From the NCBI RefSeq assembly GCF_002949795.1, contig NZ_CP026692.1, positions 679,501 to 743,500 on the forward strand: a stretch of 64,000 bases of DNA, read 5' to 3'. The stretch is from Nostoc sp. 'Lobaria pulmonaria (5183) cyanobiont'. GTDB lineage: Bacteria; Cyanobacteriota; Cyanobacteriia; Cyanobacteriales; Nostocaceae. Below are positions 9,057 to 18,342 of the stretch, one piece after another (within the stretch, counting starts at the first letter, position 1; every line of letters starts with the position of its first letter). Under the pieces are notes generated by a model. That model was given only the letters and a program-made list of their open reading frames with translations, had not been told where the DNA came from and did not search any database. Both the position numbers and the translations under genes were made by a program.

Positions 9057-9711
9057 CATATTTGAGTTAGAAACCTACATCAAGCAATGAATCTTCAATT
9101 TGATTGCTGGGGGCAGGGCGGGGCACTCAAGTTGACCCCAAACACTGACACAATCCTTGCTGAATCTGCACGGGCAGCAGCCGAGGTTGCCAAGGAAAGG
9201 ACATTGAAACAGTTAGGTAATGCGATCTCTTAGAGGAAAAGGCGATGCCTGCGGCGGGCTTTGCCTACGTGGGTTAGGGCCGCGATCGCCTTTTTATAGA
9301 TTTTGCCAAACCCAACATCGTCAGTAACTAACAAGCCAATTCTCATCACAGGCAAAGGGTTTCGTAGCAACTTTAGAGGAAGAGGCTTAATTTTAGTAAC
9401 GGAAAAATTTTGGTCGTTAGTAAAGCATCGGAATCAACTGAAGTTGGGGAATCTTGCATCTGGGGATAAAATTGCTCAGAAAGCTCTCAATCGGTTCAGT
9501 TTTGCTGTTTGGGGAATTCGCCAACGGTATCCGTATCCCGGCTCAAACTAGAGTATTAGCTCTTACCGCTACTTTTGTCAATGAAATCAAAAGTTTGTGG
9601 TTGATTGACTTTTTTGGTTGATTACTTTGTCTTGGTGTCACATAAAAGATTGCGAGATTGATGGTAGTTTATTTTTGCACTAACTCCTTGATCCCAATCG
9701 CGATACAAGCT
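9057..9711. other. 655-bp spacer with possible gene debris
   Basis: No convincing gene. A 48-codon open frame at 9087-9233 ends in a helical stretch (LAESARAAAEVAKERTLKQLG), and another of 82 codons from a TTG at 9303 has protein-like composition but no recognisable family and no clear ribosome-binding site. Both may be remnants of lost genes. A hairpin with a T run lies between them. Confidence 0.5.
9237..9295 (+). terminator. hairpin with T tract
   Basis: AAAAGGCGAT (9237-9246) pairs with ATCGCCTTTT (9285-9294), with T-rich sequence after. The loop contains a CTGCGGCGGGC element found repeatedly in Nostoc spacers. It may terminate recG transcription or simply be a repeat. Confidence 0.45.
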
Positions 9712-10350
9712 ATGACACTTAATTTATATTTACTGCGACATGGAGAAACTACTTTTAGTCAAAGTGGTAATTTCTGCGGTAAAACTGATGCCCAGTTGAC
9801 CTCTGAAGGGATACAGATGGCAGAGAGTTTTGCCGATGTTTATCAAAGCTTGTTGTGGGAGGCTGTTTATGTTAGCCCGATGAAGCGCGCAATTGCAACT
9901 GCCAAGCCATTTTGTGATGCTATCGGTATGAATATGCAGTTGCGTGACGGACTTAGAGAAGGTAGTTACGGCTCTTGGGAAACTTTGAGTAAATCGTTTG
10001 TCCAAGAGAATTACGCCCAAAACTATGTAAAATGGTTGACAGAACCCGCCTGGAATGCACCCATTGGTGGAGAAACTGCGGTAGATATTGCTAACCGTTC
10101 TATGCCTGTAATTGCTGAAATTCAAGAAAAACATCCCCAAGGTAATGTTTTAGTAGTTTCCCATAAAGCCACGATTCGGATTTTGCTTTGTAGTTTACTA
10201 GGAATTGATTTGGGACGCTATCGCTATCGGGTGAATATTTTGGTCGCGTCAGTAAGTATGGTTAAATTTGACGTTAATGGCCCCTTGTTAGAAATATTAG
10301 GCGATCGCCATCATATACCCGATCGTATTCGCTCTCGTCCGGGAACATAA
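9712..10350 (+). CDS. histidine phosphatase family protein (GpmB-like)
   Basis: 212 residues from the ATG at 9712, chosen because the catalytic motif LLRHGE then starts at residue 7 as usual; upstream TTG/ATG codons at 9658-9661 would add a non-conserved leader. Key residues are His10 (phosphohistidine) in RHGE, Arg59 in SPMKRA, Glu83 in LREGSYG, and His151 in VVSHKAT. The branch is the phosphoglycerate-mutase-like phosphatases. Cytoplasmic phosphomonoesterase; substrate unknown (sugar phosphates such as 2-carboxyarabinitol-1-phosphate are possible in phototrophs). Confidence 0.85.
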   Translation: MTLNLYLLRHGETTFSQSGNFCGKTDAQLTSEGIQMAESFADVYQSLLWEAVYVSPMKRAIATAKPFCDAIGMNMQLRDGLREGSYGSWETLSKSFVQENYAQNYVKWLTEPAWNAPIGGETAVDIANRSMPVIAEIQEKHPQGNVLVVSHKATIRILLCSLLGIDLGRYRYRVNILVASVSMVKFDVNGPLLEILGDRHHIPDRIRSRPGT

Positions 10351-10777
10351 CAGTCCCTTAAACAAAAACCGAAGACCAACACAAAATTTTCTCTTCTCTC
10401 TGTTTCGCGCCAGTTGCTTCTCCCAAGGGGAGACGCTGCGCGAACAAGTCGGGGAACCCGCCCAACGCACTGACTTCTCTGCGTCTCTGCGGTAGCCTGC
10501 GGCAAGCCCTTCTCCTGACGGAGACGCTACGCGAACGGGTTCACGCTCATGGGGGAAACCCCCAAGACCGCGCTGCTTCACCGCTTTGTGTCTACGTTAA
10601 AAAAGTTGACTTTGATAAAGAGTTTTAGCCTTAACCCAAGCGTATTGGTTTATACGGTAGTCAATCCTGCCAGTTCGTTCACTATCAGAGAATCAGGTAT
10701 TGAGTTGAGATGCGCGATATGACCAATAAAGTTTTAACAGGTTTATTACACAGTGCTACTTCCCAAAGGTGTTTCAA
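10351..10777. other. 427-bp spacer with GGAGACGC-type repeats
   Basis: No gene. Two copies of a GGAGACGCTNCGCGAAC element (10430-10445 and 10521-10537) and the inverted GCGTCTCTGCGG form stand out, a dispersed repeat common in Nostoc spacers. Open frames here are repeat translations. Confidence 0.6.
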
Positions 10778-11731
10778 TCACAATACTTGCTGCATTTCGG
10801 CATAAGCTTCATAAACACCCTTCACGTTGTACCAGTTGAGAAAAATTCGAGCAATTTCTAAAGCCAATTGCGGTTTACCTAAATTAATTAGCCATTGCAA
10901 TAACGGAGCCATTGTCCGTTCATTCAGTGTGCCATTGATTGACAAAATCCCCCAAAGTAACCGATGCAGCCAAGTCATTTGAATCATCATTCGCACTTCC
11001 CATGTAGGATGCTTTTGATAAAACAAAACTCCCATACGTCCGCGTTGAATTTCTTGGTCAATCAATCTGGGAATTTGCTCTAAGTTAAATGCTGGATGCC
11101 AGTGATATCCTACGGCTTCTGGACATTTAATTAATGTCAAACCTAGTTTTTTTAGCCGTACACCTAATTCTAAATCTTCCCAGCCATAGAGTTGAAAACT
11201 AGTATCAAAAAGTCCGGCTTTATCTAACCAATGTTTGGGAATTGCTACATTTCCCGTTGCAAAAAAAGCTGCTGAAAAATCTGTAATTTTGTAGGGTTCA
11301 GCCGTTGGGTTGTTGAAATTACAAGTATTAATAACTGCACCGTAAGTAAAAAAGCGATCGCTCCCCAATTTCTCTTTCCCCTCCACTAGTGCATCAGTAT
11401 GAGCTTGCAGGAAATTGTTCAGCACTACTAAATCGCTATCAATAAAGATAATTGTGTCTCCCTGGGCCTTCTCTACTCCCAAATTTCGAGCCGCAGCTGG
11501 CCCAGCATGATCTTGCCCAAACCAGCGCACATGGGGAAACTCTTCTTTGTATGCTGCTAACCACTCCAATGTGCCATCAGTAGAACCATCATCTACCAAG
11601 ACAATCTCGTAATCAGTAACCGAACTTGGCTGACTCAACTCCTGCACCTCCAAAGCACGGAGGCACTTTTCTAAAATCGGTTGGCGATTATAAGTCGGTA
11701 TCACAACGCTGAAAAACACAGTCTCACCCAC
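10778..11731 (-). CDS. glycosyltransferase family 2 protein
   Basis: 317 residues from a GTG at 11731; no ATG fits the conserved N-terminus SVVIPTYNR. GT-A fold features are VLVDDGSTDGT (47-53), the AGPAAARNLG stretch, and the metal-binding DSD at 98-100 in IIFIDSD. Later GWEDLELGVRL resembles the ED-base region of inverting GT2 enzymes. It transfers a sugar from a nucleotide sugar to a glycan or lipid acceptor; acceptor unknown. The C-terminal 90 residues are helical without transmembrane segments, so it is probably cytosolic or peripheral at the membrane. Confidence 0.88.
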   Translation of the reverse strand: MGETVFFSVVIPTYNRQPILEKCLRALEVQELSQPSSVTDYEIVLVDDGSTDGTLEWLAAYKEEFPHVRWFGQDHAGPAAARNLGVEKAQGDTIIFIDSDLVVLNNFLQAHTDALVEGKEKLGSDRFFTYGAVINTCNFNNPTAEPYKITDFSAAFFATGNVAIPKHWLDKAGLFDTSFQLYGWEDLELGVRLKKLGLTLIKCPEAVGYHWHPAFNLEQIPRLIDQEIQRGRMGVLFYQKHPTWEVRMMIQMTWLHRLLWGILSINGTLNERTMAPLLQWLINLGKPQLALEIARIFLNWYNVKGVYEAYAEMQQVL

Positions 11732-12068
11732 AACACTATTGATTTATCCATCTCCAGGATAGGACAGATGGGGCGCTGACACTGTTCCTGACTGGATTTG
11801 TAACTTCTTATTTTGAGATTTAGTACAAAATAAATTCCCATTAATCAAGATATAACCTGATGTTAATTTTTGGTCATTAGATTAGATGACAAACTGAAAT
11901 TTTTTTGTCTAGTTAGCTGACCAAAATAGCAAACAACCTTTTGTTTAAGAACAGGTTACTGACCATTCAAAATGTATGTCATTTCACGTAAATAATTGAT
12001 GGCTTTTTCTGCCAGTAATCAAGATTTGCCTTTACGAAATTCTTGATGTCACAAGAGAGGAGAGTTTG
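11732..12068. promoter_or_regulatory. 337-bp divergent spacer
   Basis: AT-rich region between the divergent GT2 gene and the phosphatase fragment. No repeat array or RNA gene is seen. It carries the GAGGAG ribosome-binding site (about 12056-12062) for the fragment at 12069, so its promoter is probably still intact. Confidence 0.4.
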
Positions 12069-12407
12069 ATGTCTAAATTAAGTCGCAGACAAATTTTAGT
12101 ATTTTTTGCTGGCAGTGCTGGTGCGGCTGTGTTGGGAGACACAATTATAGATGGTGTTTCTAGTATTGCCGGAGCAAAGAACAGGCCACTAAGCTTTACA
12201 CCAGTGCGCTTACCCCATTCCTTACCCGTTTATAAACAGCAGAAAAGTTTCTTGCCAACGGGAATCGGTCAGGGACAGGTAATCAATGCATCTGCAAATA
12301 CGAAGTTAAATAGGTACAACGTAGTTGATGATCTGGTAGTGCCACCAGAATATGAAGGTTATGTAATTATCAGCTGGGGCGATCGCCAGATGTTGCATTT
12401 ACGGTGA
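12069..12407 (+). pseudogene. N-terminal fragment of a PhoX-like (DUF839) phosphatase
   Basis: 112 codons. The start is well supported by GAGGAG 7-12 bases before the ATG at 12069. A Tat signal is evident (LSRRQILVFFAGSAGAAVLGD), and the mature start resembles PhoX-type secreted alkaline phosphatases: LSFTPVRLPHSLPVY, SFLPTGIGQGQVINASANT, DDLVVPPEYEGYVIISWGDR. Homologues continue for several hundred residues; here the similarity ends exactly at the GGCGATCGCC palindrome (12378-12387) and nine codons later there is a stop. Thus it keeps an export signal but not the catalytic calcium/iron domain. Confidence 0.75.
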
Positions 12408-12507
12408 AATCATAATTAACTAAGGCAGCTTGCGTCGGTTTAATAACAGCAGCAACCGCGATCGCAACAGCAAAAGCAGCTATGCTAATATTTTTAGCTA
12501 ATTTCAT
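12370..12507 (-). pseudogene. N-terminal fragment of an exported (PEP-CTERM-like) protein
   Basis: 45 codons, too short for routine gene calling. A clear start: ATG at 12507 with GGAG nine bases upstream. The product begins with a classic signal peptide (Lys-rich start, then about 15 Ala/Ile/Val residues, cleavage near TQA-A) followed by LVNYDFTVNATSGD. This pattern is typical of cyanobacterial PEP-CTERM surface proteins, which run to about 200 residues. The similarity stops at the same GGCGATCGCC palindrome where the opposite-strand phosphatase fragment stops. It therefore looks like the other half of one rearrangement. Confidence 0.6.
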
Positions 12508-12828
12508 TAGAAAATGCTCCGAAGCTAAAAAATGAATAATTCTGTAATTTCACTTAAATAAACTTTTAACCAATGTATATAGATTAAGAAATAACCAACA
12601 AAAGATGATCTTTGTTACATCTCTAAAATTGTCAGGTATATATAAAATTTGTATAAACTTATTTCAATATTTACAATAGGTTATGTTTTGACTTTGGGCG
12701 TAGGCGTAGCCTCACACATAGCAATCCTATCTAAGTTGTGAAAATGAACAAACCACTTTTTCTGCGAAATGCCAAAAAAAGAAAAAGAAGTTTTCACATC
12801 TGATTTAGGACTGCTATAGTTGCGAAAA
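12508..12828. other. 320-bp AT-rich spacer
   Basis: Promoter region of the exported-protein fragment, then AT-rich sequence with a GCGTAGGCGTAGCC-type dispersed repeat near 12698-12712. No gene or RNA is recognised. Confidence 0.4.
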
Positions 12829-13089
12829 TCAGGCATGGAGATTTGCTTGTTCCTGCAACCACGGATCGACAGGTTGTCCATCTTTGCGGCGTAATTCAAT
12901 TTCCACTACCATCACTTCTTTGGAACCAGGAGGTGCAGGTTTTTTATGGAAAATAATGTCATAATCTTCTGTATTGTGTTTATGTTCTTTCAACCATTCC
13001 TGTACCTTGGTTGTGGCAAAAAATGATTGCCCTTGCTCAAACATTCGGGTAATCTGCAATTGCAGTGTGTAAGGATTTAAGCGACCCAT
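12829..13089 (-). CDS. small conserved hypothetical protein
   Basis: 86 residues from the ATG at 13089. Sequence starts MGRLNPYTLQLQITRMF and continues with a Lys/His-rich middle and a VVEIELRRKDG strand. No family is recognised and no membrane segment is present. Composition and the ordinary ATG start support a real gene. It may form a pair with the small gene upstream at 13154-13354 on the same strand (64-bp gap). Confidence 0.65.
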   Translation of the reverse strand: MGRLNPYTLQLQITRMFEQGQSFFATTKVQEWLKEHKHNTEDYDIIFHKKPAPPGSKEVMVVEIELRRKDGQPVDPWLQEQANLHA

Positions 13090-13153
13090 TTTCTACCGCC
13101 TTTGTTAAGTTAATTTTAGGACAAGTAATCTACTTACTGTAGATAATCTAATG

Positions 13154-13354
13154 TTAATGCGAAGTAACCACACCTGACACTTCCCATACAGGTATAACTT
13201 CCAGTTTCACCGCCCTGTTATCTGTAAAAACAAAGTCCGAACCTTCTTCGCTGGATAGTTTAAGAAAGCGTCGATGCTTTCGCATTTTGTCTTCCACTGG
13301 TTGATAAATTATTATTTTTACTGCTTGACTTTCACCATCTTTAGCAGTAATCAC
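13154..13354 (-). CDS. small hypothetical protein
   Basis: 66 residues from a GTG at 13354 (an internal ATG at MRKHRRF is the alternative). It has alternating basic and acidic segments with possible beta strands (AVKIIIYQP, AVKLEVIPVWEV). No family recognised. Same strand as, and 64 bp upstream of, the 86-residue gene. Confidence 0.45.
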   Translation of the reverse strand: MITAKDGESQAVKIIIYQPVEDKMRKHRRFLKLSSEEGSDFVFTDNRAVKLEVIPVWEVSGVVTSH

Positions 13355-13564
13355 AACGTAGTAATATTATAGTAGTACCTCACCAAAAATTGTCACAAAC
13401 TTGACTACACTCTACGACTAAAGTTGTACGTACACTAAGGACAAAGAAACTGATCAGTTAAAGATTGCTCAGAATTTTACACTGCCTCTACACCATTTAA
13501 CTACTTAATTCTGTTATAGATTGGAAAGAGGCACGCCGCTTCAAAAACTGACCAACAGACTCAG

Positions 13565-15643
13565 ATGGTTGTTATGCAGAGCAAAAATCAAGCTGTTTTC
13601 GCTTTAATTGTAAAAAGCACTATTGTATTTTTACCCTTACTGTTATCCGTTGGAATTGCCAGTGGACAATCTGCACCATCACCCAACCCAGCACTAACTC
13701 CGACTCCGGTGTTATCGAATTCAGAACGGGAAGAATTAGCACGACTACGAGCAGAAAAACGAATTCAACAGCAAGTCCAATCTGATTTTAAAAGCACTTT
13801 TAGCCGCACAACCATATTACTCGATGTTTGGCTAGTTATATTAAGTCTCTTTCCAGTCGCAGTCATTGCTTTGTTATGGCTGTTGCGACGAGTGATAATC
13901 CGGGAAATTGTTGATAGGGCAATGCAACAAGTCCAGGGAATGGAAAAATTACAAAATCAGCTAACCACCGTTAAACAAGAAGCTGAAAATGTTATTCAAG
14001 ATGCGAAAAAAATCAATTATGAATTAGAACAGGAAACGACTGCTTTACAACAAAAAATTAAAAATGAACAAGAAAATGTATCTATTCTGATATCCGATCT
14101 AGATTTAGCTAAAGCACAGGTATTAAGTAGATTAGAAGCAGAACTAAAAAAATCTCAAGAAAATATAGAAAATTTAGAGTCAAAATTTGCTTCGGGGTTA
14201 TCTAAGTTAGAGTTTGATGCTCAACAACAAAAAGATATAGCACTAGAGAATTTAGGAAAATTAGCATCTGCGATCGCAGAAGAACTGTCTAAGTTAAAGT
14301 TAGGTGTACAACAACAGCAAGAACTAGCTGTTGCTGATTTAGAAATATCAAGGTCTGAGTTCGCATCTCAACTTTCTGGATGGCAGTCTGATGCTCAACA
14401 ACAAAAAGATGTAACTTTTGAAAGTTTAACAAAATTACAGTCAGAGTTTATAGAAAAGTTATCTGAATTCCAAATTGATGCTCAAAAGCAAAAAGAGATC
14501 GCAGTTGACAGTTTAGGTATATTTGAGCGAGAACTTAAATCTCAATTATCTGAATTACAGGTAGATGCTCAAGAACAAAAAAATAAAATTATTGCGAGTT
14601 TAGCGGCATTACAATCAGAATTTAAATTTCAATTATCTGAATTACAAGTCGATGCTCAAAAATCCAAAGAGCTAATCATTGAGAATTTAGAAAGATATGG
14701 TGATGAATTTACTTCGCAATTCTCAGAATTACAATGGAATGCTCAACAACAAAAGATTCTCATTTTAGAGAAGTTAGAAAGATTAGAAACTGAGTTTGTC
14801 TCTCAACTCTCTGAATTACAATTGGATGCCCAAGAAAGAAAGGATCTCATTCTTCAAGAACTAACTGAAATTACGCCGGAATCTATTCTAGAAGTGGTAA
14901 ATTTTGAAGTTGAGCAAGAAATACAGCAACAGCCACAACAACCAGAATTCACTGCTGATGAGTATGTAAAGCAAGGAGACGATTTGTTTTCTCAAAGGCG
15001 CTATGAAGATGCGAACGCAGCTTACAACCAAGCAGTTAAAATCCAACCTGATGAACCTGTGAGTTGGTTAAAACGGGGTCTAACTCTGGGAAGGTTGAAA
15101 CGCTACCAAGATGCGATCGCATCCTATGATAAAGCGATTGCGATTCAGCCAGATTATCATCAAGCTTGGTGCGATCGCGGCGTTGCTTTTGGAAATTTAC
15201 AACAGCATCAGCAAGCCTTTGACTCATTTGATAAAGCTACACAAATCAAACATGACGATGCCGTTGCCTGGTTGAATCGCGGTCTTTCCTTAGTAGCATT
15301 AGAACAATATGAAGAGGCAATCATGTCCTTTGATAAAGCGCTAGAATTCCAACCCAATTCCCCAAAAATCTGGGATAAACGCGGTTATACTTTGGTAAGA
15401 TTAGGACGCGATGATGAAGCGATGGCTAGTTTTAACAAAGCCTTAGAAATTAAGCCAGATTACGCCAGTGCCTATTACAACAAAGCAGCCTGTTACGCAC
15501 TGCAAAGACAAGTTGACCGATCTCTGTTAACTCTACAACAAGCGATTGAACTTAATCCCAGGTATAAAGAAGACGCAGCAACTGACCTAGATTTTGATGA
15601 TATTGCCGATGATGAGCGCTTTAAGCTGCTAGTTACAGAATAA
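13565..15643 (+). CDS. membrane-anchored coiled-coil protein with TPR domain
   Basis: 692 residues. Layout: signal-like hydrophobic start (STIVFLPLLLSVGIASG, about 18-36), Pro-rich linker, a second transmembrane helix (VWLVILSLFPVAVIALLWLL, about 86-106), a long coiled coil (130-450) built from roughly 30-residue repeats around the phrase LSELQVDAQ, then a TPR domain (about 470-690) with six 34-residue units (for example AIASYDKAIAIQPDYHQAW). TPRs bind partner proteins. The final motif YNKAACYALQRQVDRSLLTL closes many cyanobacterial TPR arrays. Probably a scaffold on the membrane; partner unknown. The ATG at 13574 is an alternative start. Confidence 0.85.
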   Translation: MVVMQSKNQAVFALIVKSTIVFLPLLLSVGIASGQSAPSPNPALTPTPVLSNSEREELARLRAEKRIQQQVQSDFKSTFSRTTILLDVWLVILSLFPVAVIALLWLLRRVIIREIVDRAMQQVQGMEKLQNQLTTVKQEAENVIQDAKKINYELEQETTALQQKIKNEQENVSILISDLDLAKAQVLSRLEAELKKSQENIENLESKFASGLSKLEFDAQQQKDIALENLGKLASAIAEELSKLKLGVQQQQELAVADLEISRSEFASQLSGWQSDAQQQKDVTFESLTKLQSEFIEKLSEFQIDAQKQKEIAVDSLGIFERELKSQLSELQVDAQEQKNKIIASLAALQSEFKFQLSELQVDAQKSKELIIENLERYGDEFTSQFSELQWNAQQQKILILEKLERLETEFVSQLSELQLDAQERKDLILQELTEITPESILEVVNFEVEQEIQQQPQQPEFTADEYVKQGDDLFSQRRYEDANAAYNQAVKIQPDEPVSWLKRGLTLGRLKRYQDAIASYDKAIAIQPDYHQAWCDRGVAFGNLQQHQQAFDSFDKATQIKHDDAVAWLNRGLSLVALEQYEEAIMSFDKALEFQPNSPKIWDKRGYTLVRLGRDDEAMASFNKALEIKPDYASAYYNKAACYALQRQVDRSLLTLQQAIELNPRYKEDAATDLDFDDIADDERFKLLVTE

Positions 15644-15668
15644 AAATCTAAAAGGCATTTGTCATTTG

Positions 15669-16472
15669 TCATTTGTCATTAGTTATTCTCCCCCTGCTCC
15701 CTGCTCCCTGCTCTCTGCTCCCTGCTCCCTTGCTCCCTTGCTCCCCAGACATGGCTTTGAGTTTAGATGTAAAAGAATCAGAGCGATCGCTTTTTTCGGG
15801 AGTAAATTGCCCAATTGGGGCATGAATAGGAGCAGGTGGGAGCAGTTTTGGCTGTCGTTGATGATGGTTTGGTGATGGGGAAGGCGCTGGACTTTCTTGT
15901 GAAGTTTGCCTCTGGCTGATAGCAGATAATTGCTCAAGGGTTGCCGAAGAGGCAAATTTCCCAGAAAGCGGAGACTTTAAGACGGTTTTATTGTCTCTAT
16001 CTTCCTGCTTTCCCTCTTGTTCACTCAAAGATGTCTTTGATTCATAACTTTTCAGTTGGAGAGTCGCAGTATTGCTGTGTTGATAGCTGTTGCGAATCTT
16101 AGCTGGTGGTAATTGAGGACTCGTCACTTGCTCTACAGTGGGTTCTCTCTTGGCTGGCGGTAGAACTGGTGCAGCCGATGAGGTTAAGCTTTGAGGAAAT
16201 TTGCTACAAATCATCCGTTCAAATTCCATGTTGAAATGATATGTAGCCTGATCCCGGCGCTGCCAAAATACTAAAATTTGCTGCACGGAAACCGCTTTAT
16301 AACGACCTTGATATAGTGCCTCAATCACTGCCAGGTGTAGCCAATTAAGGGGGTATTGCGTTTGCCAACGTTCAACTAGCTCATTGGCACTATACCCACC
16401 GAGATCGAAACTATAGTTAATTAATAAGGTGATCGCCAAGTTGGCAGAGGTGTCTGGAAGTGTTGTTAACAT
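15669..16472 (-). CDS. conserved cyanobacterial hypothetical protein with repeat-encoded tail
   Basis: About 267 residues from the ATG at 16472 (a TTG 21 bases upstream is the alternative). The N-terminal 90 residues are a compact helical domain (LAITLLINYSFDLGGYSANELV, WLHLAVIEALYQGRYKAVSVQQIL, FWQRRDQATYHFNMEFERMIC) seen in many cyanobacteria but without known function. The rest is a disordered Ser/Pro/Gln-rich linker. The last 20 residues (EQGSKGAGSREQGAGSRGR) are encoded by the STRR block at 15655-15745, so the native stop was apparently lost and replaced by repeat sequence. Confidence 0.7.
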   Translation of the reverse strand: MLTTLPDTSANLAITLLINYSFDLGGYSANELVERWQTQYPLNWLHLAVIEALYQGRYKAVSVQQILVFWQRRDQATYHFNMEFERMICSKFPQSLTSSAAPVLPPAKREPTVEQVTSPQLPPAKIRNSYQHSNTATLQLKSYESKTSLSEQEGKQEDRDNKTVLKSPLSGKFASSATLEQLSAISQRQTSQESPAPSPSPNHHQRQPKLLPPAPIHAPIGQFTPEKSDRSDSFTSKLKAMSGEQGSKGAGSREQGAGSRGRITNDK

Positions 16473-16604
16473 CGGGCTATTAGCTTTAGGCAATAGTTCT
16501 AAGATTTGTCACCCATCGCATATTAGCCTAGCGTGCTTTTAACTACATGGTTTTTTTTTCCAATAGTTGCCAAGCCGATAGGCAAGTGTTCCTTATTCTA
16601 CTTA

Positions 16605-18164
16605 TCAACTTCTAGAATGCAACCCCACATAGACTGATTTAATCGCAGATGTTCGCCCAATGGCAACTAACGCCTGATAAACCATCGCTGCAACTTCGGC
16701 GCCTGTTGCCGAATGCAAAGGTGCAAGAACTTTCGGATCTGGATAGTTGACAACTATTCCCCATTGTGTAGCAGTAGCAACGGCTGTTTGGGCGTAGTTG
16801 GGAATGGTATGACGATCGCTATATACTTCTAAAACATCGCGATCAACAGCTGGTAGTCCCAGTCCGTTTACTAAGGAGACAATCACCTGTAGCCGCTGCA
16901 CACTTTGATCGGGGCGAAAAGTGCGATCGCTAAATCCACCAACAAAGCCACCGCTAGCCGCGATTTGGATAGCGCTATAAGCCCAAAAATCCTTGGGTAC
17001 ATCCGTAAAATCAGGAGCCGGGATTTTGGGAAATGGGTTAAAAGCGATCGCCACCAAAGCTGCATACTGGGCGCGAGTCATGGGTTTATCTGGTTGGTAG
17101 CTACCATCGGCAAAAGCATGAGTTAAATCCATGCTCACTAATGCCTGAATAAATGGTTCTGCCCAATGTCCGTTTAGTTCGGGAGAGGCGGGGAGGGGGA
17201 AAGGGGGAGACAAGGGGAGTTTTTGAGGTGGGGATTCTGTCGAGATATCAGAGGGACTGGTGTTAACCGTTACTCGATTGGTTAGGAGTAATTCTACCAA
17301 ACCCTTGACTAGAGCCGGATTTAATTGATTACCTACGGAAACTAGCTTTTGTGTAGTGGCATTATATAAATCAAATTCACTATGATCGCGAAAAATATTA
17401 TCACCTGGATCTTCGGTATTACCTAAATCGGGGACTGCATTGCCATTGACTAATAAACCACCTTGGGTATTTTTAGCAATGAAATTTTGACGTAGTACAG
17501 GTTGGGCGTTGCGAGAAAGTGCGATCGCTGTGCGATTTTCTGATAATTTATTATTGGCGATCGTCGGAGCGGCAAAGTCACTAATTGCTATGCCTAAAGG
17601 GTTTTTTTGAAATACATTCCGCAGTACTTCTCCTTGGCTATGACCTGCTATCACTAACCCGCTAGCAGTATTTTGCACAAATATGTTATCTAAAATTGCG
17701 GGTTTGGCAGTACCAGTGGTAAACACACCTTCCCGCCCACAGTTGCTCAGAGTATTATTACTTAAAATAGGTGCAGCCGATTCAATCCAGATACCAGTAC
17801 CTTTGGCTGAGGGATTGGTGATAGTTACACCTAAAAGACTGACATTATCTACCAAGAGCAGCGTAATATTTTGTATACCAAAACTGGGACTTTGATACTC
17901 GCCACTCCCGGAAATTACAATTCCTGCACCTTTGTTAGCTTCGTTACCCACTACTGTCGCCCCTTCAGGGACGATTAGTGGAAACACCTCACCACTAGCG
18001 GCGTTGTAAGTCCCCGACTCCAGATGAATTATCGTCGGGATTTTGGTTACTTTTAAGGCACGGCTGAGGCTTTTAAACGGACTCAACCGTGAACCAGTAT
18101 TGTTGGTATCATTCCCTGTCATAGGGTTGACATAGAGTGTGACAACGAGGGTAAAGTTCACCAT
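16605..18164 (-). CDS. DUF1565 right-handed beta-helix protein with three SLH domains
   Basis: 519 residues from the ATG at 18164, which puts the conserved VTLYVNPMTGNDTNNTG near the N-terminus; a TTG at 18224 is the alternative. Residues about 10-300 are a parallel beta-helix of the DUF1565/pectate-lyase-like type, with repeating IxxN turns (TISNNTLSNCG, PTIANNKLSENRT, PVLRQNFIAKN). A Pro/Ser linker follows, then three S-layer homology motifs (HWAEPFIQALVSMDL, FTDVPKDFWAYSAIQIAA, YSDRHTIPNYAQTAVA). SLH domains tether proteins to peptidoglycan-linked polymers. No clear signal peptide is visible from this start, which is odd for a surface protein. Confidence 0.85.
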   Translation of the reverse strand: MVNFTLVVTLYVNPMTGNDTNNTGSRLSPFKSLSRALKVTKIPTIIHLESGTYNAASGEVFPLIVPEGATVVGNEANKGAGIVISGSGEYQSPSFGIQNITLLLVDNVSLLGVTITNPSAKGTGIWIESAAPILSNNTLSNCGREGVFTTGTAKPAILDNIFVQNTASGLVIAGHSQGEVLRNVFQKNPLGIAISDFAAPTIANNKLSENRTAIALSRNAQPVLRQNFIAKNTQGGLLVNGNAVPDLGNTEDPGDNIFRDHSEFDLYNATTQKLVSVGNQLNPALVKGLVELLLTNRVTVNTSPSDISTESPPQKLPLSPPFPLPASPELNGHWAEPFIQALVSMDLTHAFADGSYQPDKPMTRAQYAALVAIAFNPFPKIPAPDFTDVPKDFWAYSAIQIAASGGFVGGFSDRTFRPDQSVQRLQVIVSLVNGLGLPAVDRDVLEVYSDRHTIPNYAQTAVATATQWGIVVNYPDPKVLAPLHSATGAEVAAMVYQALVAIGRTSAIKSVYVGLHSRS

Positions 18165-18342
18165 TGATAGTTGAGAGTCAATTGTTTTAATTATGACAAT
18201 CGTAAATAACACTACTTGTAGCAAACTTTTTCACAGTAATATCCTTGTGTATAGAAAATATATCCACCTGACTTTTTCTGACAAGCAGATCGTGTGTACA
18301 CATAAGTTATAGACTCTTGTGCAATATTCCAAGTTCTCATCT

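Noticed and set aside
9303..9551. 82-codon frame between recG and the phosphatase gene
   Set aside because: TTG start, no ribosome-binding site, no recognisable family. Possibly gene debris, so mentioned only in the spacer entry.
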